From positions 372,001 to 436,000 of the forward strand of contig JAPEUQ010000006.1 of assembly GCA_027946365.1 (NCBI GenBank): a stretch of DNA of 64,000 nucleotides. Reading direction: 5' to 3'. This stretch comes from Kalmusia sp. IMI 367209 (taxonomy: Eukaryota > Ascomycota > Dothideomycetes > Pleosporales > Didymosphaeriaceae). Both the position numbers and the translations under genes were made by a program. The notes under the pieces are model-generated. The model worked only from the letters and a program-made list of their open reading frames with translations. It did not search any database and was not told where the DNA came from. Of the stretch, positions 1 to 12,057 are shown piece after piece (within the stretch, counting starts at the first letter, position 1; each line of letters opens with the position of its first letter).

Positions 1-834
1 ATAGGGACAGCATGGATCTACCTAAGGACGGCTCGCAAGACCGCCTGATCGAAGCGGTGCTCAAGGCTAATTCGCGCACTGTTGTGGTGAATCAGTCTGG
101 CACCCCAGTCACGATGCCATGGGCTAGCCACGCTCCAGCAATTCTACAAGCTTGGTACCAGGGTCAGGAAGCAGGCCATGCGCTCGCAGACGTGCTTCTG
201 GGAAATGCAAGTCCAAGCGGTAAACTTCCCACTACATTCCCTGTCCGTTTGGAGGACAATCCATCGTACCACAACTGGCCTGGCGAGAACCTGAAAACCG
301 TATATGGAGAGGGTATCTACATTGGCTACAGACACTACGAGCGCTCCAAAATCGCGCCGCTCTTCCCCTTCGGTCACGGTTTAACATATACCACGTTTGA
401 ATACGGCACGCCAATCGCGAATACTTCTATGCTCTCAGCCTCCGAGTCGATCACCATCACGGTTCCCGTGACCAACACCGGCTCCGTGGCCGCCTTCGAA
501 ATTGTACAGGCATATGTCAAAGACATCAAATCTCGACTTCCGCGCCCTGAGAAGGAGCTCCAAGCGTTCGGCAAGGTATTCCTACAACCAGGAGAAACTA
601 AGGACGTAGCATTAAGCTTAGATAAGTATTCTGTTGGATATTTTGATACGAGTCTGGGAAATAACGGGCTGTGGATCGCAGAGGCGGGTGCGTTTGAGGT
701 CTTGATTGGGGCGAGTAGTGCAGATATTAGGTAAGTGACTTTGCATGGGCCGTGTACAGGACGCAAAGGCTAACTCCTTGAAAAGGACGAAGTTTGAGTT
801 CGAAGTGGAAGAAAGTTTTACGTGGGTGTTTTAG
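1..834 (+). CDS. GH3 beta-glucosidase, C-terminal part (5' end outside window)
   Basis: This is the C-terminal portion of a glycoside hydrolase family 3 beta-glucosidase, which releases glucose from cello-oligosaccharides or other beta-glucosides. The frame is open from the first bases of the window, so the N-terminal catalytic (beta/alpha)8 domain lies upstream. What is visible is the alpha/beta sandwich domain (Q-S-G-T-P-V, then A-W-Y-Q-G-Q-E-A-G, G-K-L-P-T-T-F-P), the conserved F-P-F-G-H-G-L-T-Y linker and the fibronectin-III-like domain (V-T-N-T-G-S-V-A). An intron at 731-785 (GTAAGT...AAAAG) joins R240 to a last short exon ending F-T-W-V-F at TAG 832-834, the usual ending of the family. 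Whether the enzyme is secreted cannot be seen here. Confidence 0.93.
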
Positions 835-1612
835 TGGTCTATACATTATCTATGGATGCTGGGGGTGCGTGATTATTGGCGTTTGAAGGGTGTTTGGCGT
901 AACGTGGCATGTCGTGTGTGAATCCGAATTGGGTAGTTCATATGTACACGCAGGTTACAAGCCTTGTGGCAGTATCTCAAAGTCTTAATGGTGAGGTATG
1001 AAGCTGATCAAAGCCCCCATAGAGATCTTTAGTGGGATTGAGCTACACGCTACAAGATCAAGGGTCGTCTTGGGCAACATCGATGCCACTTCATGGAATC
1101 GAAGTGGCGTATTTGAAGGGGGGAAGAAATCACGTTAGCGTTGATTGGAAGGCATGACACGTGAAAGAGGTCTCGGCCCCACAGCTGACCCCTGCAGCGG
1201 AAACGGAAAAACATGCGCCGCCGAAGGTCGCTCGGTGCTGGGGCGTTTTCTACAGCTTCCCACACCTTGACCTCATCCGCCATCACTACTCCACGAGGTA
1301 TCGCACCGAGCGCGTTCTCAGTAGAGTCGCATACAGCTTTACGATCTTATTGTCTTCTCTTTTGGCGCCACTTGCGCATAAAGCTGTCACGGCACCTTTC
1401 AGCTGTTACGGTCCCTCCTAATCACCCTTAGTACTGCGAGCTGCCCTTTTCCGACGATCGGAACCGCGCAGCACGTCTCGCAGCACAACACTCTTCCTTA
1501 AAGCTCTAGATGAGTTCCTGCCACTGCTGATACCTACCCACGATCCGCGGACGCGCCTTTTCACTGGCTGTCGTCGCTGTCCTTAAAGCCGACGAGTAGC
1601 TGTAAAGCCGAG
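835..1612. other. Intergenic region, SIN3 promoter side
   Basis: This stretch separates the beta-glucosidase 3' end from the SIN3 start. Short overlapping ORFs on both strands near 1161-1431 show no family signal. The last 300 bases are C/T-rich, as expected for a fungal promoter and 5' leader. I see no RNA gene or repeat. Confidence 0.5.
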
Positions 1613-4600
1613 ATGAATCCAGCGCATCGCGACGGGTGGCCGCCGACACAGGCGGCAGCATCAGGAACTAGTCAACAGCAAACAGAGCAGGGTCAGGGGC
1701 AGCCACCGCGCCCGCTGGGCTCCTTTGGGTACGTTCTTTACCATCTCCATGCTCGATCGCTGCCCTAGCAACAATGGATGAGGCATCCCCTTTGGCTGGC
1801 TGCGTACTGACAATGTGCCCGATCATAGGTCAAGCAATGCGACTCAGCAGCCCGCGTCCCACACGTCACCGGCGCAAGGCCCCGCGCCAGTGCTCCCTCC
1901 ACCTGCTGGTACGTGGCCATCGCGAACCGAAGGAGTCTTCGCAATGCTAACATAGTGATCTAGGAGGATCTTTCTACCCGTCGAACGGTACCGCACAACA
2001 TAATCAGAGCCTTCCCGGTTTGTCTGGTCTAACTGGACAACCGTCACAAGCATCTCCTCATCTCGTCACGCAACGGCCCCCGTCGTCAGAGTCAGCACCC
2101 GCCCCACAAAACCCCCAAGGTGCCCCCAAGGCCCGTCATACTTCGTTACCCGGTCTCTCACAGACCCTTCAGCAACCGCAGCCGCATGGCCCCGCATCGA
2201 ACCAGGCGAACATTGATCGGGAACGAGAGCTTCGCGAGCGCGAGACTAGGGAGCGAGAAATGATGGAGTCGCATGCAGCCCAGCATGCAGTCCAGCAGCA
2301 GCAGCAAGAGGAACTGATAAAGAGGGAGGTTGAACAGCGAGAGCGAGAACGCGAAGCTCGAGAGAGACAGCAGCAGGAGCAAGCAACGCACGAGAACCAT
2401 ACCGCGCCAATCCAAATACACCAGCCTGTGGCAGTCGCTCCGTCAACTCGGACAGTTCATGGTCCGAACGGTCTCTTAGGACAGTCAGGTCCCTTGGCTG
2501 GGCCCGCGATGACTGGCTCCAATGCTCCTAACAATATTTACGGAGGCTCAGCGGTTCAATCAGTGCAGCAAGGAGACACCACTCCTAGAATGCAACACGC
2601 CGTCCAGCCACCAGCGCAACCCTCAATGCTCATGCCTTTCACCGGTCCACCAGGTGCAGCCGCCGCAATGGCCATGGGACAAGGTCAACAGCCTATCCTT
2701 AACGTACGTAGAACAACGAGATTGACGAAGAATGGGTGCTAATATTCCCCTGTAGGATGCTCTTAGCTACCTTGATCAAGTCAAGGTTCAGTTTGCTGAC
2801 CATCCCGACGTTTATAACCGTTTCCTGGATATTATGAAAGACTTTAAGAGCGGCGCGATTGATACGCCAGGCGTGATTGAGCGCGTGTCGACGCTCTTTG
2901 CGGGGAATCCGAATCTTATTCAAGGATTCAATACCTTCTTGGCCCCTGGTTACAAAATCGAGTGCGGCACGAACGGCGATCCTAATGCCATCCGCGTTAC
3001 TACACCCATGGGTACGATGGTTTCGACCATGCCCGCCCCGAGGCCGCTCTCACCACCTCGAGCCACGAACGTGAACGGCAACGCACCTCCAGCCGATGCG
3101 GGGTACTACGAGTCTGGTCAGACACGTTGGGCACAGAATCTGAGAGATCTACGCCCTCCCCAAGCTTCAGAGGCGCAGGACCCGGCGTTTTCTCCTAATC
3201 ATCGCAACTTAGGGCAGGCGCTTTTCGGCCCACAACAAGGCCAAGCAGGGCCAGCACCGCTTTCACCGGAGGCTACAGCCCGCCCTCACCCCGACGCAGC
3301 TGCTACAGCCGCCACGCTCGTCCATCAACAGGAGCAACGAGGGGTTTCTCAATTGCAGAATGCGGTTTCGGCTGCTGCCGGGCGTTCGATATTGTCACCG
3401 AGTGCTGATATCTCGACGCCTTTGGCGGGGCAGGCTCTAAATGGTGTCGCTCAGAGCGCACAAGGGGGTGTCGGGGCCGAGAAGCGTGGTCCTGTCGAGT
3501 TCAACCATGCTATCAGTTATGTCAATAAGATCAAGGTGAGTTTCATACTCTAGGAGTTCGTAGTCTTCATTGACCAAGCTTGCAGAACCGTTTTGCATCC
3601 CAGCCAGACATCTATAAGCAGTTCCTCGAGATTCTCCAAACTTACCAGCGCGAGTCAAAGCCGATCCAGGACGTATATGCGCAAGTTACCAGCCTCTTTG
3701 GCGCCGCACCGGATCTTCTAGAAGACTTTAAGCAATTCTTGCCCGAGTCAGCGGCTCAGCATCGAGCCCAACAAGCTGCGCGGCACACTGAAGAAACAGC
3801 TATCCTCAATGCGAGGGGCGATGCAACGTACGGTCAAGCGCCTAACCATCAACAAACACCGCGCGCAGATACGTCGCGATTGCCTCCTATGGGTAACTTT
3901 GCGCCAACGCCTACAGCAAATCGGGACAACAAGAGGAAGCGCGGTGAACGGCAAGGTGCCGCGCCAGCTTTGCCTACCCCCATGACGCAAGATGTTCCGA
4001 CATCAAGCGTGCGCAGCACATACGGACAGGGGAACACTAACAAGGTGCGTTGACCGTTTCTCTTACCCTTCATATTTTGAAAGTAGCTTGTGCCTTGTAC
4101 TTTTCTCTCAGGCATCATTCTTAACGCGCAGACCTACCTGTCTGCCGTCAGCCTTCACTTCTCACGCCCCTATCGAACTCCATTACGCTTGATACGGATC
4201 TTCTACATTGTACCCCACCTCTGACATGGACTTGTCCCCATCCGACCCAAATCATCCTTCCTCGTACACTTTCTTTAAATTATTTCTGCGACACGCTATA
4301 AGGAAGAGGAGAATTAGCCCTGGTTATGAAGATGCTAACTTTCCAAAGCGCGCTAAGACAGGTCACGCAAAGCAGCCTGTTGTTGTAGATCACACACCTG
4401 TATCACCTACCTTGATACCCGCACCTCCTGCACCAATGCCTCCAACTGCGACTTCCAATCCTACCCAAGAAGATTTGGCGTTCTTCGATCGGGTCAAGAA
4501 GTTCATCGGCAACAAAAACACCATGAATGAGTTTCTGAAGCTGTGCAATCTGTTCTCTCAAGACCTGATTGACAAACAGTTGCTGCTCTACCGTGCGCAG

Positions 4601-7025
4601 TCATTCATTGGTGGCAACCAAGAGCTTTACGCTTATTTCAAGAAATTTCTCGGCGAGGATGAGGAACAGCCGTCAACACGCCCAAAAACGGTTAACTCTC
4701 GCGTGTCACTTTCCAACTGCCGTAGCTTCGGACCCAGCTATCGTTTGCTTCCTAAGCGGGAGCGGGAGCGGGTTTGCAGTGGTCGCGACGAGCTCTGCAG
4801 ATCTGTTCTGAACGATGAATGGGCATCGCATCCCACATGGGCGTCCGAAGACTCCGGTTTTGTCGCTCATCGCAAGAACCAGTTTGAAGAAGGTCTCCAC
4901 AGGATCGAAGAGGAACGTCACGACTACGACACTAATATTGAAGCGTGCAATCGAACCATTCAACAACTTGAGCCTATCGCCACTCAATTACTTACCATGA
5001 AACATGAGGATCGAGCTAACTTCATTCTCCCCCCAGGTCTTGGCGGACAAAGCGAGACTATATATAAGAAAGTAATCATGAAAATTTATGGTCGCGAGAA
5101 GGGCGCAGAGGTCATTCGCGAGCTGTTCCAGATGCCTTGGAGTGTTGTCCCAGTTCTGCTTCACAGGTTGAAAGCGAAATTGGAAGACTGGAAGGCCGCT
5201 CAACGCGAGTGGGAGAAAGTCTGGCGTGACCAGACGCAAAAGATCTTCTGGAAGTCGCTTGATCACCAAAGCTTATCCGTCAAACAAATCGACAAGCGCC
5301 AATTCCAGCCAAAGTCGTTGCAGAACGAGATTCAAGTCCGATACGAGGAACAAAAGCGTCTTCAAGAGATTCAAGAGATCCCACAGCCCGACTATCAGTT
5401 TGAATTTTCATTCAAGGATGAGGACGTGTTGTACGATGTCGCTCACCTCATCCTTGCGTTCGCGGATAACAGTAACACGAACGACTTCTCCAAAGTCACC
5501 CCATTCATCAAGGAGTTCGTACCATTGTTCTTCGGCATCGACAGCACTAAGTTCGAGCAACACGTACAGGTCTTTGCTCGTGAATCATCCACTAATGGAT
5601 CGGGCGAGGACACGCCAAGCGCTGATGAAGATGTCTCCCAGCGGGCACAGAAACATAAGAAGGGTGACCTGCGCCGCGATGTGCTCGACCCTCGTGGCAA
5701 GTCACGCAAGGATAAAGAGGACAGTGGGGCATCAGTTAGCCGTGACAGCTCACCAGGCGTGACATCTGCAGGAGAAGATGATCCCGCTGCGCAGAGCTCG
5801 AACTCAATTTCTCGAGAAGAACGTCCCGCCACGACATGGGTTTCTCATACCAATGAACAAGTTGGAAACCGAGATCCCGATCCAGAAGAACCGTACCGCC
5901 GCAGTGAATACAATCTTTACGCCAACACTTCAATCTACTGCTTCTTCCGCATGTTTGTTATACTTTACGAGCGGCTCCTGAAGCTGAAAGAGAGAGAGGA
6001 TGAGGTGCGAAGAATTGTTGCGCGTGCTAAGATTCCCAAGCCAGCCCATGAGCTGAAGATGGTGGACAAGATGCCTTCGGACTTCTTCAAGGACACGTCA
6101 GAAGGAGCCAATTATTACCAGCAGATATTAGAAATGCTTCAGGATCAAATAACAGGCGACGTAGACATGTCACAGATCGAGGAGACGCTACGACGATATT
6201 ACCTGCAAGTTGGCTGGCAACTGTATTCCTTTGACAGACTGCTTGGCTCGCTTCTGAGGGCCTGTCTCACTGTAGTCAGCAACGACAGCAAGGACAAAAC
6301 CCTCGACATCTACAACTTGTTCAAGAAAGACAGACTGAATGATACGACTACACACAGGGCAGAACTTGCCTACAGAAAGCAGGTCGAGAAGTATGCGAAG
6401 GATGCTGATACTTATCGCATCACCTTTGTAAGTTTTGTACTTCTTTACTTGTAGAAAGATAGCTAACGCTTTCTAGGACCCGAACAAGATGGAGGCATAC
6501 GTGCGACTCTTCAAAAAAGATGACCCCACATTCGAGTTTAATCAGCTCGATAGAGTCCGGCGCTGGCGCGCTTATGTCGCGTCTTACATGGCCATTGAGC
6601 CCACGGAACAGCTTGAATTCAACAAGCTCCGACACCCGTACCTAAAGAACCGTCTCGCAAAGATTGAAGACGTGACCGACGATGACCGCTTCGAAAATAT
6701 CAAGCATATGGACAAGATCACAGTGTCGATCAGCCCGGCCATGTACACCATGAAGTTTATTGCAAGTGAGCCATCCGGCATCGGCGGTATCCAGTACTTT
6801 GTACAGCCTGATGCTATCCGCTCTGGTGCAAGCTCTAAGGCAGAGTATGAGAGTTTTGCCGAATCGAGAAAGGAGCGTGTCCAGGAGATACTTGTCCGTA
6901 ATAATGAGTGGATGAAGAACCTTAGTCGGGATGACGTTGAAGCTCGGAAAGTCGCCTTCAAGAAGGATATGGATGAGTCTCGCAAGCAAGAAGCTGAGAA
7001 CGATGTGGAGATGGCCGAATCATGA
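1613..7025 (+). CDS. SIN3: SIN3-type transcriptional corepressor
   Basis: This is the scaffold of the Rpd3/Sin3 histone deacetylase complex, acting in the nucleus. Seven exons can be joined: 1613-1728, 1829-1908, 1964-2703, 2756-3535, 3586-4044, 4349-6427 and 6477-7025, giving 1600 aa. The start [11 protein letters not shown] is typical of fungal Sin3. Three paired amphipathic helix domains are visible: PAH1 at about 313-380 (L-S-Y-L-D-Q-V-K), PAH2 at about 560-630 (A-I-S-Y-V-N-K-I-K) and PAH3 at about 760-825 ([10 protein letters not shown]). The HDAC-interaction region follows ([10 protein letters not shown]), then the Sin3 C-terminal domain. A Q/R/E-rich stretch (about 190-240) precedes PAH1. 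The fifth intron (4045-4348, 304 bp) is much longer than the others. An apparent start at 4208 lies inside it and is not used, because N-K|R-A-K-T-G-H is the conserved join. Confidence 0.96.
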
Positions 7026-7619
7026 GCGTTGCATGGCTATATCAATGTATCTGGAAGTTGGTGTTGAATTCTCTCTTTTGGCTTATCTACTGGCGGATGG
7101 GTGGTTACAATGGAGCGACGGTCGATACATGCCTTGCATGGATTGGCATTCTTGTTACTGCGAGCAATGGGCTTTTGTACTGGTTGTGTGGCATTTCTAT
7201 GGGGCTTTTTAAATGGGTTCTGGCGCGGGGCAGCTTACAACCGGACGATTTGGTTTTGCTTGGGGTCCTGTAGTTGTCACACTCGGGCTCATCTTTATAT
7301 CCACTTGTGTGTATTTCATGAAAACGAATAGTATCAATTTTCACCGAGATGTATTGCCTGGGTTTATTTTGAGTTCGTATCGCTAGTGCATGGATGTCGA
7401 ACGAACACGTGAACATAATCCCCGCTGCCGTCATTGATGTATCCCTGTCTCCACCCGGAAGCTACCCCTCCTACTAGGGCGACCACAGCTCCCGACTTTA
7501 CATCACACAATCTCATCATTGACGCTGTTCATTGCGCAATTTACCTCTTATCTTATATACACATCGTTGATCCTGTTTAGTACTGGAGCCATCTCCTTCC
7601 TCCCATAGATATTACAGCC

Positions 7620-8429
7620 ATGGCGCTCGCACCTAGGTTCGCCGTACGTCTTTATACTAGCGCATCGACGTCTTCTATTCTCACAGTTGCCATCACAGGG
7701 CCAAAAGCTGGCTTCGAGCTCGGTTCAGCCGAAAGCTGTGCATACGCTGGAGCTGTGTACGTTTTCTCCTTGAGTGTGAGATCGAGCAATGCTAACGGTC
7801 GTTTGGCGGAGTACAGATCTCGACTACGTCTGCCCTTTCAGCGCGAAGCTCTTTAAAACAGTCTACTCCTCCCCTCTGCGCGACATCCTTCTCAAGAAAC
7901 ACGGCGACAGCGTTGTCACCATACTACGCCAGCAGATCCAGCCCTGGCACCCATCGTCGACCCTGGCGCACGAAGCCGGATACGCGGTGCTCAAACTGAG
8001 TCCCGACAAATATTGGGACTTTTCGGAGAAGCTGTTTGAGCGGCAGAAAGAGTTTTTCGACGTTAGCGTTGTGAACGAGACGAGGAACGCGACGTATAAG
8101 CGGTTGGCAGACATAGCAGGCGAGGTGGGTGCTGATTCCGGGGAGGTTTATAAGTTGTTAGAGATTAGTGATAAACCGGCGGCGGATGGGGGCTTGAATA
8201 CGGGGAATGGGGTTACAGATGCGGTGAAGGTGCAGGTTAAGGCGAATCGGCTGGTGGGGGTACACGTTACGCCGGTGAGTAAGCTAGCTATATTATGCTT
8301 TCCGGTAGATTGGTATCGATGCTAACAATGTGGCAGACAGTCGTATTTGATGGTATTGTTAATAACGATATTTCGAGTAGTTGGACAAAGGAGCAGTGGG
8401 AGGAATGGTTGGAGAAAAATGTTGCGTGA
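7620..8429 (+). CDS. DsbA-like thioredoxin-fold protein
   Basis: This is a protein of about 210 aa with a DSBA/thioredoxin-like fold, probably a soluble redox or glutathione-transferase-like protein of unknown substrate. Four exons join in frame: 7620-7643, 7699-7756, 7817-8274 and 8337-8429. The joins give H-T-L-E-L-Y-L-D-Y-V-C-P-F-S-A-K-L-F, so the redox centre (about residues 33-36) is C-P-F-S with only one cysteine. That argues against a classical dithiol oxidase. The family signatures Q-Q-I-Q-P-W-H-P-S-S, F-F-D-V-S-V-V-N-E-T-R-N and the cis-proline segment H-V-T-P-T-V are all present. I see no signal peptide. The gene lies tandem and downstream of SIN3 with about 600 bp between them. The family assignment is strong; the function is not known. 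Confidence 0.88.
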
Positions 8430-8842
8430 CTAAGTGGGGAGTTGAAAGGGAAGCTATAGGGCAGGAGCGATTTCAGCACTCCATATAAGAAGTAACATCT
8501 ATGAACGATGAGTTGGGTCTGAAGAATCTTAATATCTACGAGAGCCCTCATCGCATCTAGCCTAGCCCTTGATTGACCTTTCCCCTGGTCTTTGTTGACT
8601 TGCGTCAAAGATATCTCACAATACTTATGTATTCCAGGACTTCTTGGTTGTGACCATGTTTCTTTAAGCGGATCAAACAAGATTAGGGATCGCCAATCTC
8701 TGCCAAATTATAAGAGGTTGGGGAGGGGAGGAAATATGAGAGGCCGCCTTTAGGACTATAACGGGTTAGTGCGGCGCTCGACGTGGACATTGTTCCACTG
8801 TCCCAAGTACGTTCTTTCTAATTCACACCGACTTCGAGAAGT
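8430..8842. other. Intergenic region
   Basis: This is the 3' region of the DsbA-like gene and the promoter of the F-box-like gene. A minus-strand ORF here (8288-8680) overlaps the last exon of the upstream gene and has no recognisable feature. Nothing else is seen. Confidence 0.4.
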
Positions 8843-10798
8843 ATGGCAAAGCCTCTCACGTTCTACGATCTGCCTTTGAAAGCAAGGAAGCTTATCTACC
8901 ATTACATGGGTTTTACAGGATGCACTGTCGATCTCAATTACGTAAACTTGGACGTATACCCGCAGAGGGCATATCCAGACGCTCTAAATGTCGAGAACGT
9001 GTGTTGTTCTCACGATATGGATGTGATCACTCGTTGTGAGGATTATTACACTCTGGAAGAGTTCTGGGAAGGCGATTGGGACCAGGATGCCGCAGGTCCA
9101 TTCCGTTATCTTGCGTGCCTGGATGACACTTGCCACGCTGCAGAAATCGCCGATTGGCTTGATGGTTGCTACGGACCACGAAATGAAGCTCCTGAGCCAT
9201 ACAAGTTCATTTTTGAGAAGAACCATTTCCGTATATGTCGAAGTAGTCCGAGGGGATTTGCTCCATTCTTGAGGATACCGAAGGAAAACTTATGTGACTT
9301 GGGATTTTTAACGGTACGACTTGATGGAGAACCAGTGCAGAGAATTGAATTTGGTGAAGAGTGGGCCAGACTGGAGCAGCTGGTGCCATTGAAGCATGAC
9401 AGTCGGTACGGAAAGAAGGCACTGAAAGAATGGGAAACAATCGTGCAGATGCTGGCTGATTGCATACGGCCGTTTCATCTCACATTGTATCTCATCGTCA
9501 GTGTTCCAGATGCCAAGACTGCAAAAATGGTTTTGAAACCCCTGGATCGGCTACCTACACTCAAGAACTGCGGTATCTTGCTCAACCGTAAACCAATCCC
9601 GGAGTTCATTTCACTTGCGCAAAAAACAGTCCAGCGCATTACTGCCCCTGTTACATCGTGCAGAGGCCTGCACTTTAGGTACCTCGATCTACCTATTGAA
9701 ATTCGATGGAAGATATTAGGATATTCTGATTTAGTGTATCATGGTGCCCTCGAGTGGAAACCACCGCTCTCGAGCTTGGGACGCGTTCGTAGTCCTGAGT
9801 GCAGCTGCAGGGTCGAGCTGGGCTACCCTTTCGGATGTAGTTATTACGAGGATGGCCCACATCTCCCGAATTGTACGACTCCATATATTGAAAATGTGGC
9901 AGAACTGAAACGATATCTGGGTATCCCAGACCCATCCTTCGACCCGCAACACTGTTGTGGGGCAAACGATCATCGGTCCGAACAGTTCAGCCGCTGCAGA
10001 ATGACGAATGACGGATTTTGCGAATGTATCTTCAATTGTACCCACTCTGCACACTCCTCCAGCATCTTTCCAAAACCAAGACAAGGCGTCCACGCACTGT
10101 TTTTAGTCAGCCGACAGGTCCGCCAGGACGCCATAACAATATTCTTTCAACGTAATCAATTTCTTGTATCTCCATCAGGAACTGTACCTGCTCGCTTAGT
10201 TAGCAGTTTTCCCGAGTTCTTGAGGCATCACGGTCTAACTATTCCTATGCAGCGTGTGGAGCTATCACATTTCCTTTCTGCTCTAACCCCCAACGCACTA
10301 CAGCATATTAGCCACCTAGAATGGCTGGTGCCGAGATTCTCGCACTACACCAGAGCACCCAAATCCGCGTATCTAGACTACCTCGATACGATAGAGCTCA
10401 TGGCCCATGCTATGAATCTCCCAAGACTCACGCTTATCCTGAATCTTCGCATCAGTTATCGTACCGACGTTGATGATCATGGTTTCCGCTGGCCCATACG
10501 GCAACCAGGCGACGGCGCCGTGTACGATAGGCTACTCAGGCCGTTAGGTCGGTTGAAGGGACTGAAAAATTTCTTCGTGTATTTGAAGCGTGTGAGCAAG
10601 AAGATAGACTGGACAATGTCTGAAAGGCAGAGGTTTAAGTTTGATAATGACGAGGTGAGGTATGAGAAGCTGGTTATGGGGGAGGACTATAATAGTTGGG
10701 AGAGAGGAAAGGAGTGGGCGGAGAGGTTTGAGAAGAAGATAGGGTCTGGGTACATTGGGCCTCTGGATGCATATGGGGATTATGAATGGGAATGGTGA
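8843..10798 (+). CDS. Protein with two tandem F-box-like modules
   Basis: This is an intronless 651-aa protein. It has two copies of an F-box-like/2EXR-type module. The first is at residues 5-25 (F-Y-D-L-P-L-K-A-R-K-L-I-Y). The second is at about 275-300 (Y-L-D-L-P-I-E-I-R-W-K-I-L) and is followed at about 425-450 by A-L-F-L-V-S-R-Q-V-R-Q-D-A and F-F-Q-R-N-Q-F. That arrangement is the usual one in large, poorly characterised fungal F-box-like families. The middle is rich in cysteine (C-S-C, Y-F-G-C, H-C-C-G). The C-terminus is charged and acidic. F-box proteins normally recruit substrates to SCF ubiquitin ligases, but no substrate-binding repeat is obvious, so that role is inference. There is no signal peptide or membrane segment. 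Confidence 0.75.
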   Translation: MAKPLTFYDLPLKARKLIYHYMGFTGCTVDLNYVNLDVYPQRAYPDALNVENVCCSHDMDVITRCEDYYTLEEFWEGDWDQDAAGPFRYLACLDDTCHAAEIADWLDGCYGPRNEAPEPYKFIFEKNHFRICRSSPRGFAPFLRIPKENLCDLGFLTVRLDGEPVQRIEFGEEWARLEQLVPLKHDSRYGKKALKEWETIVQMLADCIRPFHLTLYLIVSVPDAKTAKMVLKPLDRLPTLKNCGILLNRKPIPEFISLAQKTVQRITAPVTSCRGLHFRYLDLPIEIRWKILGYSDLVYHGALEWKPPLSSLGRVRSPECSCRVELGYPFGCSYYEDGPHLPNCTTPYIENVAELKRYLGIPDPSFDPQHCCGANDHRSEQFSRCRMTNDGFCECIFNCTHSAHSSSIFPKPRQGVHALFLVSRQVRQDAITIFFQRNQFLVSPSGTVPARLVSSFPEFLRHHGLTIPMQRVELSHFLSALTPNALQHISHLEWLVPRFSHYTRAPKSAYLDYLDTIELMAHAMNLPRLTLILNLRISYRTDVDDHGFRWPIRQPGDGAVYDRLLRPLGRLKGLKNFFVYLKRVSKKIDWTMSERQRFKFDNDEVRYEKLVMGEDYNSWERGKEWAERFEKKIGSGYIGPLDAYGDYEWEW

Positions 10799-11037
10799 AA
10801 GTTTGAGTGGAAGAGAGAATAGTATTTTAGAAGGGTCATGTTCACTATTTGTTAATATCGTGCTCTCTGCAAGGCTTTGATGAGTCGTAGACTTGTCCTA
10901 GCAAGGTCGTAGAGATATCTCCGGAGAATGGACTAGTGACCAAATTTTTATCAGTAAGACATTGTCAATTAATCACACTACTACATACTAGCGATACTAT
11001 ACACAAGAGTAGTATATCCAGCCCCCTCAAGCTCCGC

Positions 11038-11700
11038 TCAAAGCATCAGCACAGCAGCAAGCATACCCCCAACAGCAAGGCCCCCGGCCTTCACATGCGC
11101 TGCAGCTCCAGGAGTCGAACTCGGTGCACTAGCCTCAGCACCCGTTGCCTCCGTCTTCTGCGACAACTTCTCCGCGCCCGCCGTAACCGTCACGGGCACA
11201 AACGCATCCTTCATCTCCGTGCTATTCAATCCGATCGTCGTCGTCATCCCACTGCCTCCATAATTCTCTAGCATCGAGCTTGACAGTTCTGCATTCGCCG
11301 ACCCCGTGATGGTCGCCTCATTCAAATACACGCACTTCGCCGTTGTAGTGCCACCCAGACTGCACTCCCATCCGTACTTTACGATGACAGGGTCTGATTC
11401 CTGAGCGATGACGGTGGACATGACGGCAGTTGTGGGGCCTTGAGTGACGGTCAATCCTTCAGGTGGCACACCGCAGTCGTTGCTGTCGGTGCCATCGGGG
11501 CAGTCGACGGCGAGCGTGGTCGCGGACTTGTCGACGCCGATGACGGAGGCGACGAGGGCTTGAGAATCCCAGCCGCCGGGGAGCAGGAGGGAGACAACGG
11601 GGCCGGTAGGGTGCGCGGTGATGGATGCTGGGGTGGAGGATTGCGCGGTGACAGTGACGATGGTGGCGCATAGCGCTGCGAGGGAGGATCTGGAGAACAT
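11038..11700 (-). CDS. Secreted GPI-anchored cell-wall-type protein
   Basis: This single-exon 220-aa protein has an N-terminal signal peptide (M-F-S-R-S-S-L-A-A-L-C-A-T-I-V-T-V-T-A). The central domain has four cysteines and conserved blocks such as S-L-L-L-P-G-G-W-D. A Ser/Thr/Ala-rich stalk follows, then a C-terminal hydrophobic tail (G-G-L-A-V-G-G-M-L-A-A-V-L-M-L) preceded by small residues, as expected for GPI attachment. The core resembles an uncharacterised family of fungal GPI proteins. A structural role in the wall or at the surface is likely, but no enzymatic motif is seen. Confidence 0.82.
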   Translation of the reverse strand: MFSRSSLAALCATIVTVTAQSSTPASITAHPTGPVVSLLLPGGWDSQALVASVIGVDKSATTLAVDCPDGTDSNDCGVPPEGLTVTQGPTTAVMSTVIAQESDPVIVKYGWECSLGGTTTAKCVYLNEATITGSANAELSSSMLENYGGSGMTTTIGLNSTEMKDAFVPVTVTAGAEKLSQKTEATGAEASAPSSTPGAAAHVKAGGLAVGGMLAAVLML

Positions 11701-12057
11701 GATTGTTTGCTTGCGAATTTTATTATAAGTAAACGAATGACTTGGAATTGATTTTACAGCGAATGCTGGAAATGAGTGACAGGTTTCACGACGAATGCGC
11801 GCAACAGAGCATCATGAGACGAGAGGGGATCGAGGGCGCTTTTGAGCGCCTAGTGTAGGATTCCATAATTATTAGAGATGCTTGGTATTGTATGCGCTAG
11901 GTCGCGACGAGACTGATGCAGGGGCTTTGGCTAGACTACAATGGAACGTACGGACGTTAAAATAGCTAATGATGCCGGTAACCGAGGTGTCAGGATTGGA
12001 AGGTTGGAACGCTAGTTGCTTGTAACGTCTCTAATTTCGTTCAGTACTATGTACTAC
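11701..12057. other. Intergenic region
   Basis: This is the promoter of the minus-strand GPI-protein gene. I see no coding signal or repeat here. Confidence 0.4.

Noticed and set aside
4208..4348. ATG at 4208 as start of a separate 748-aa protein
   Set aside because: It lies inside the 304-bp fifth SIN3 intron. The conserved join N-K|R-A-K-T-G-H places the true exon start at 4349.
5226..5762. 178-codon plus-strand ORF inside SIN3
   Set aside because: It is an alternate-frame shadow of the SIN3 exon at 4349-6427, rich in Ser/Arg from that exon's codon use.
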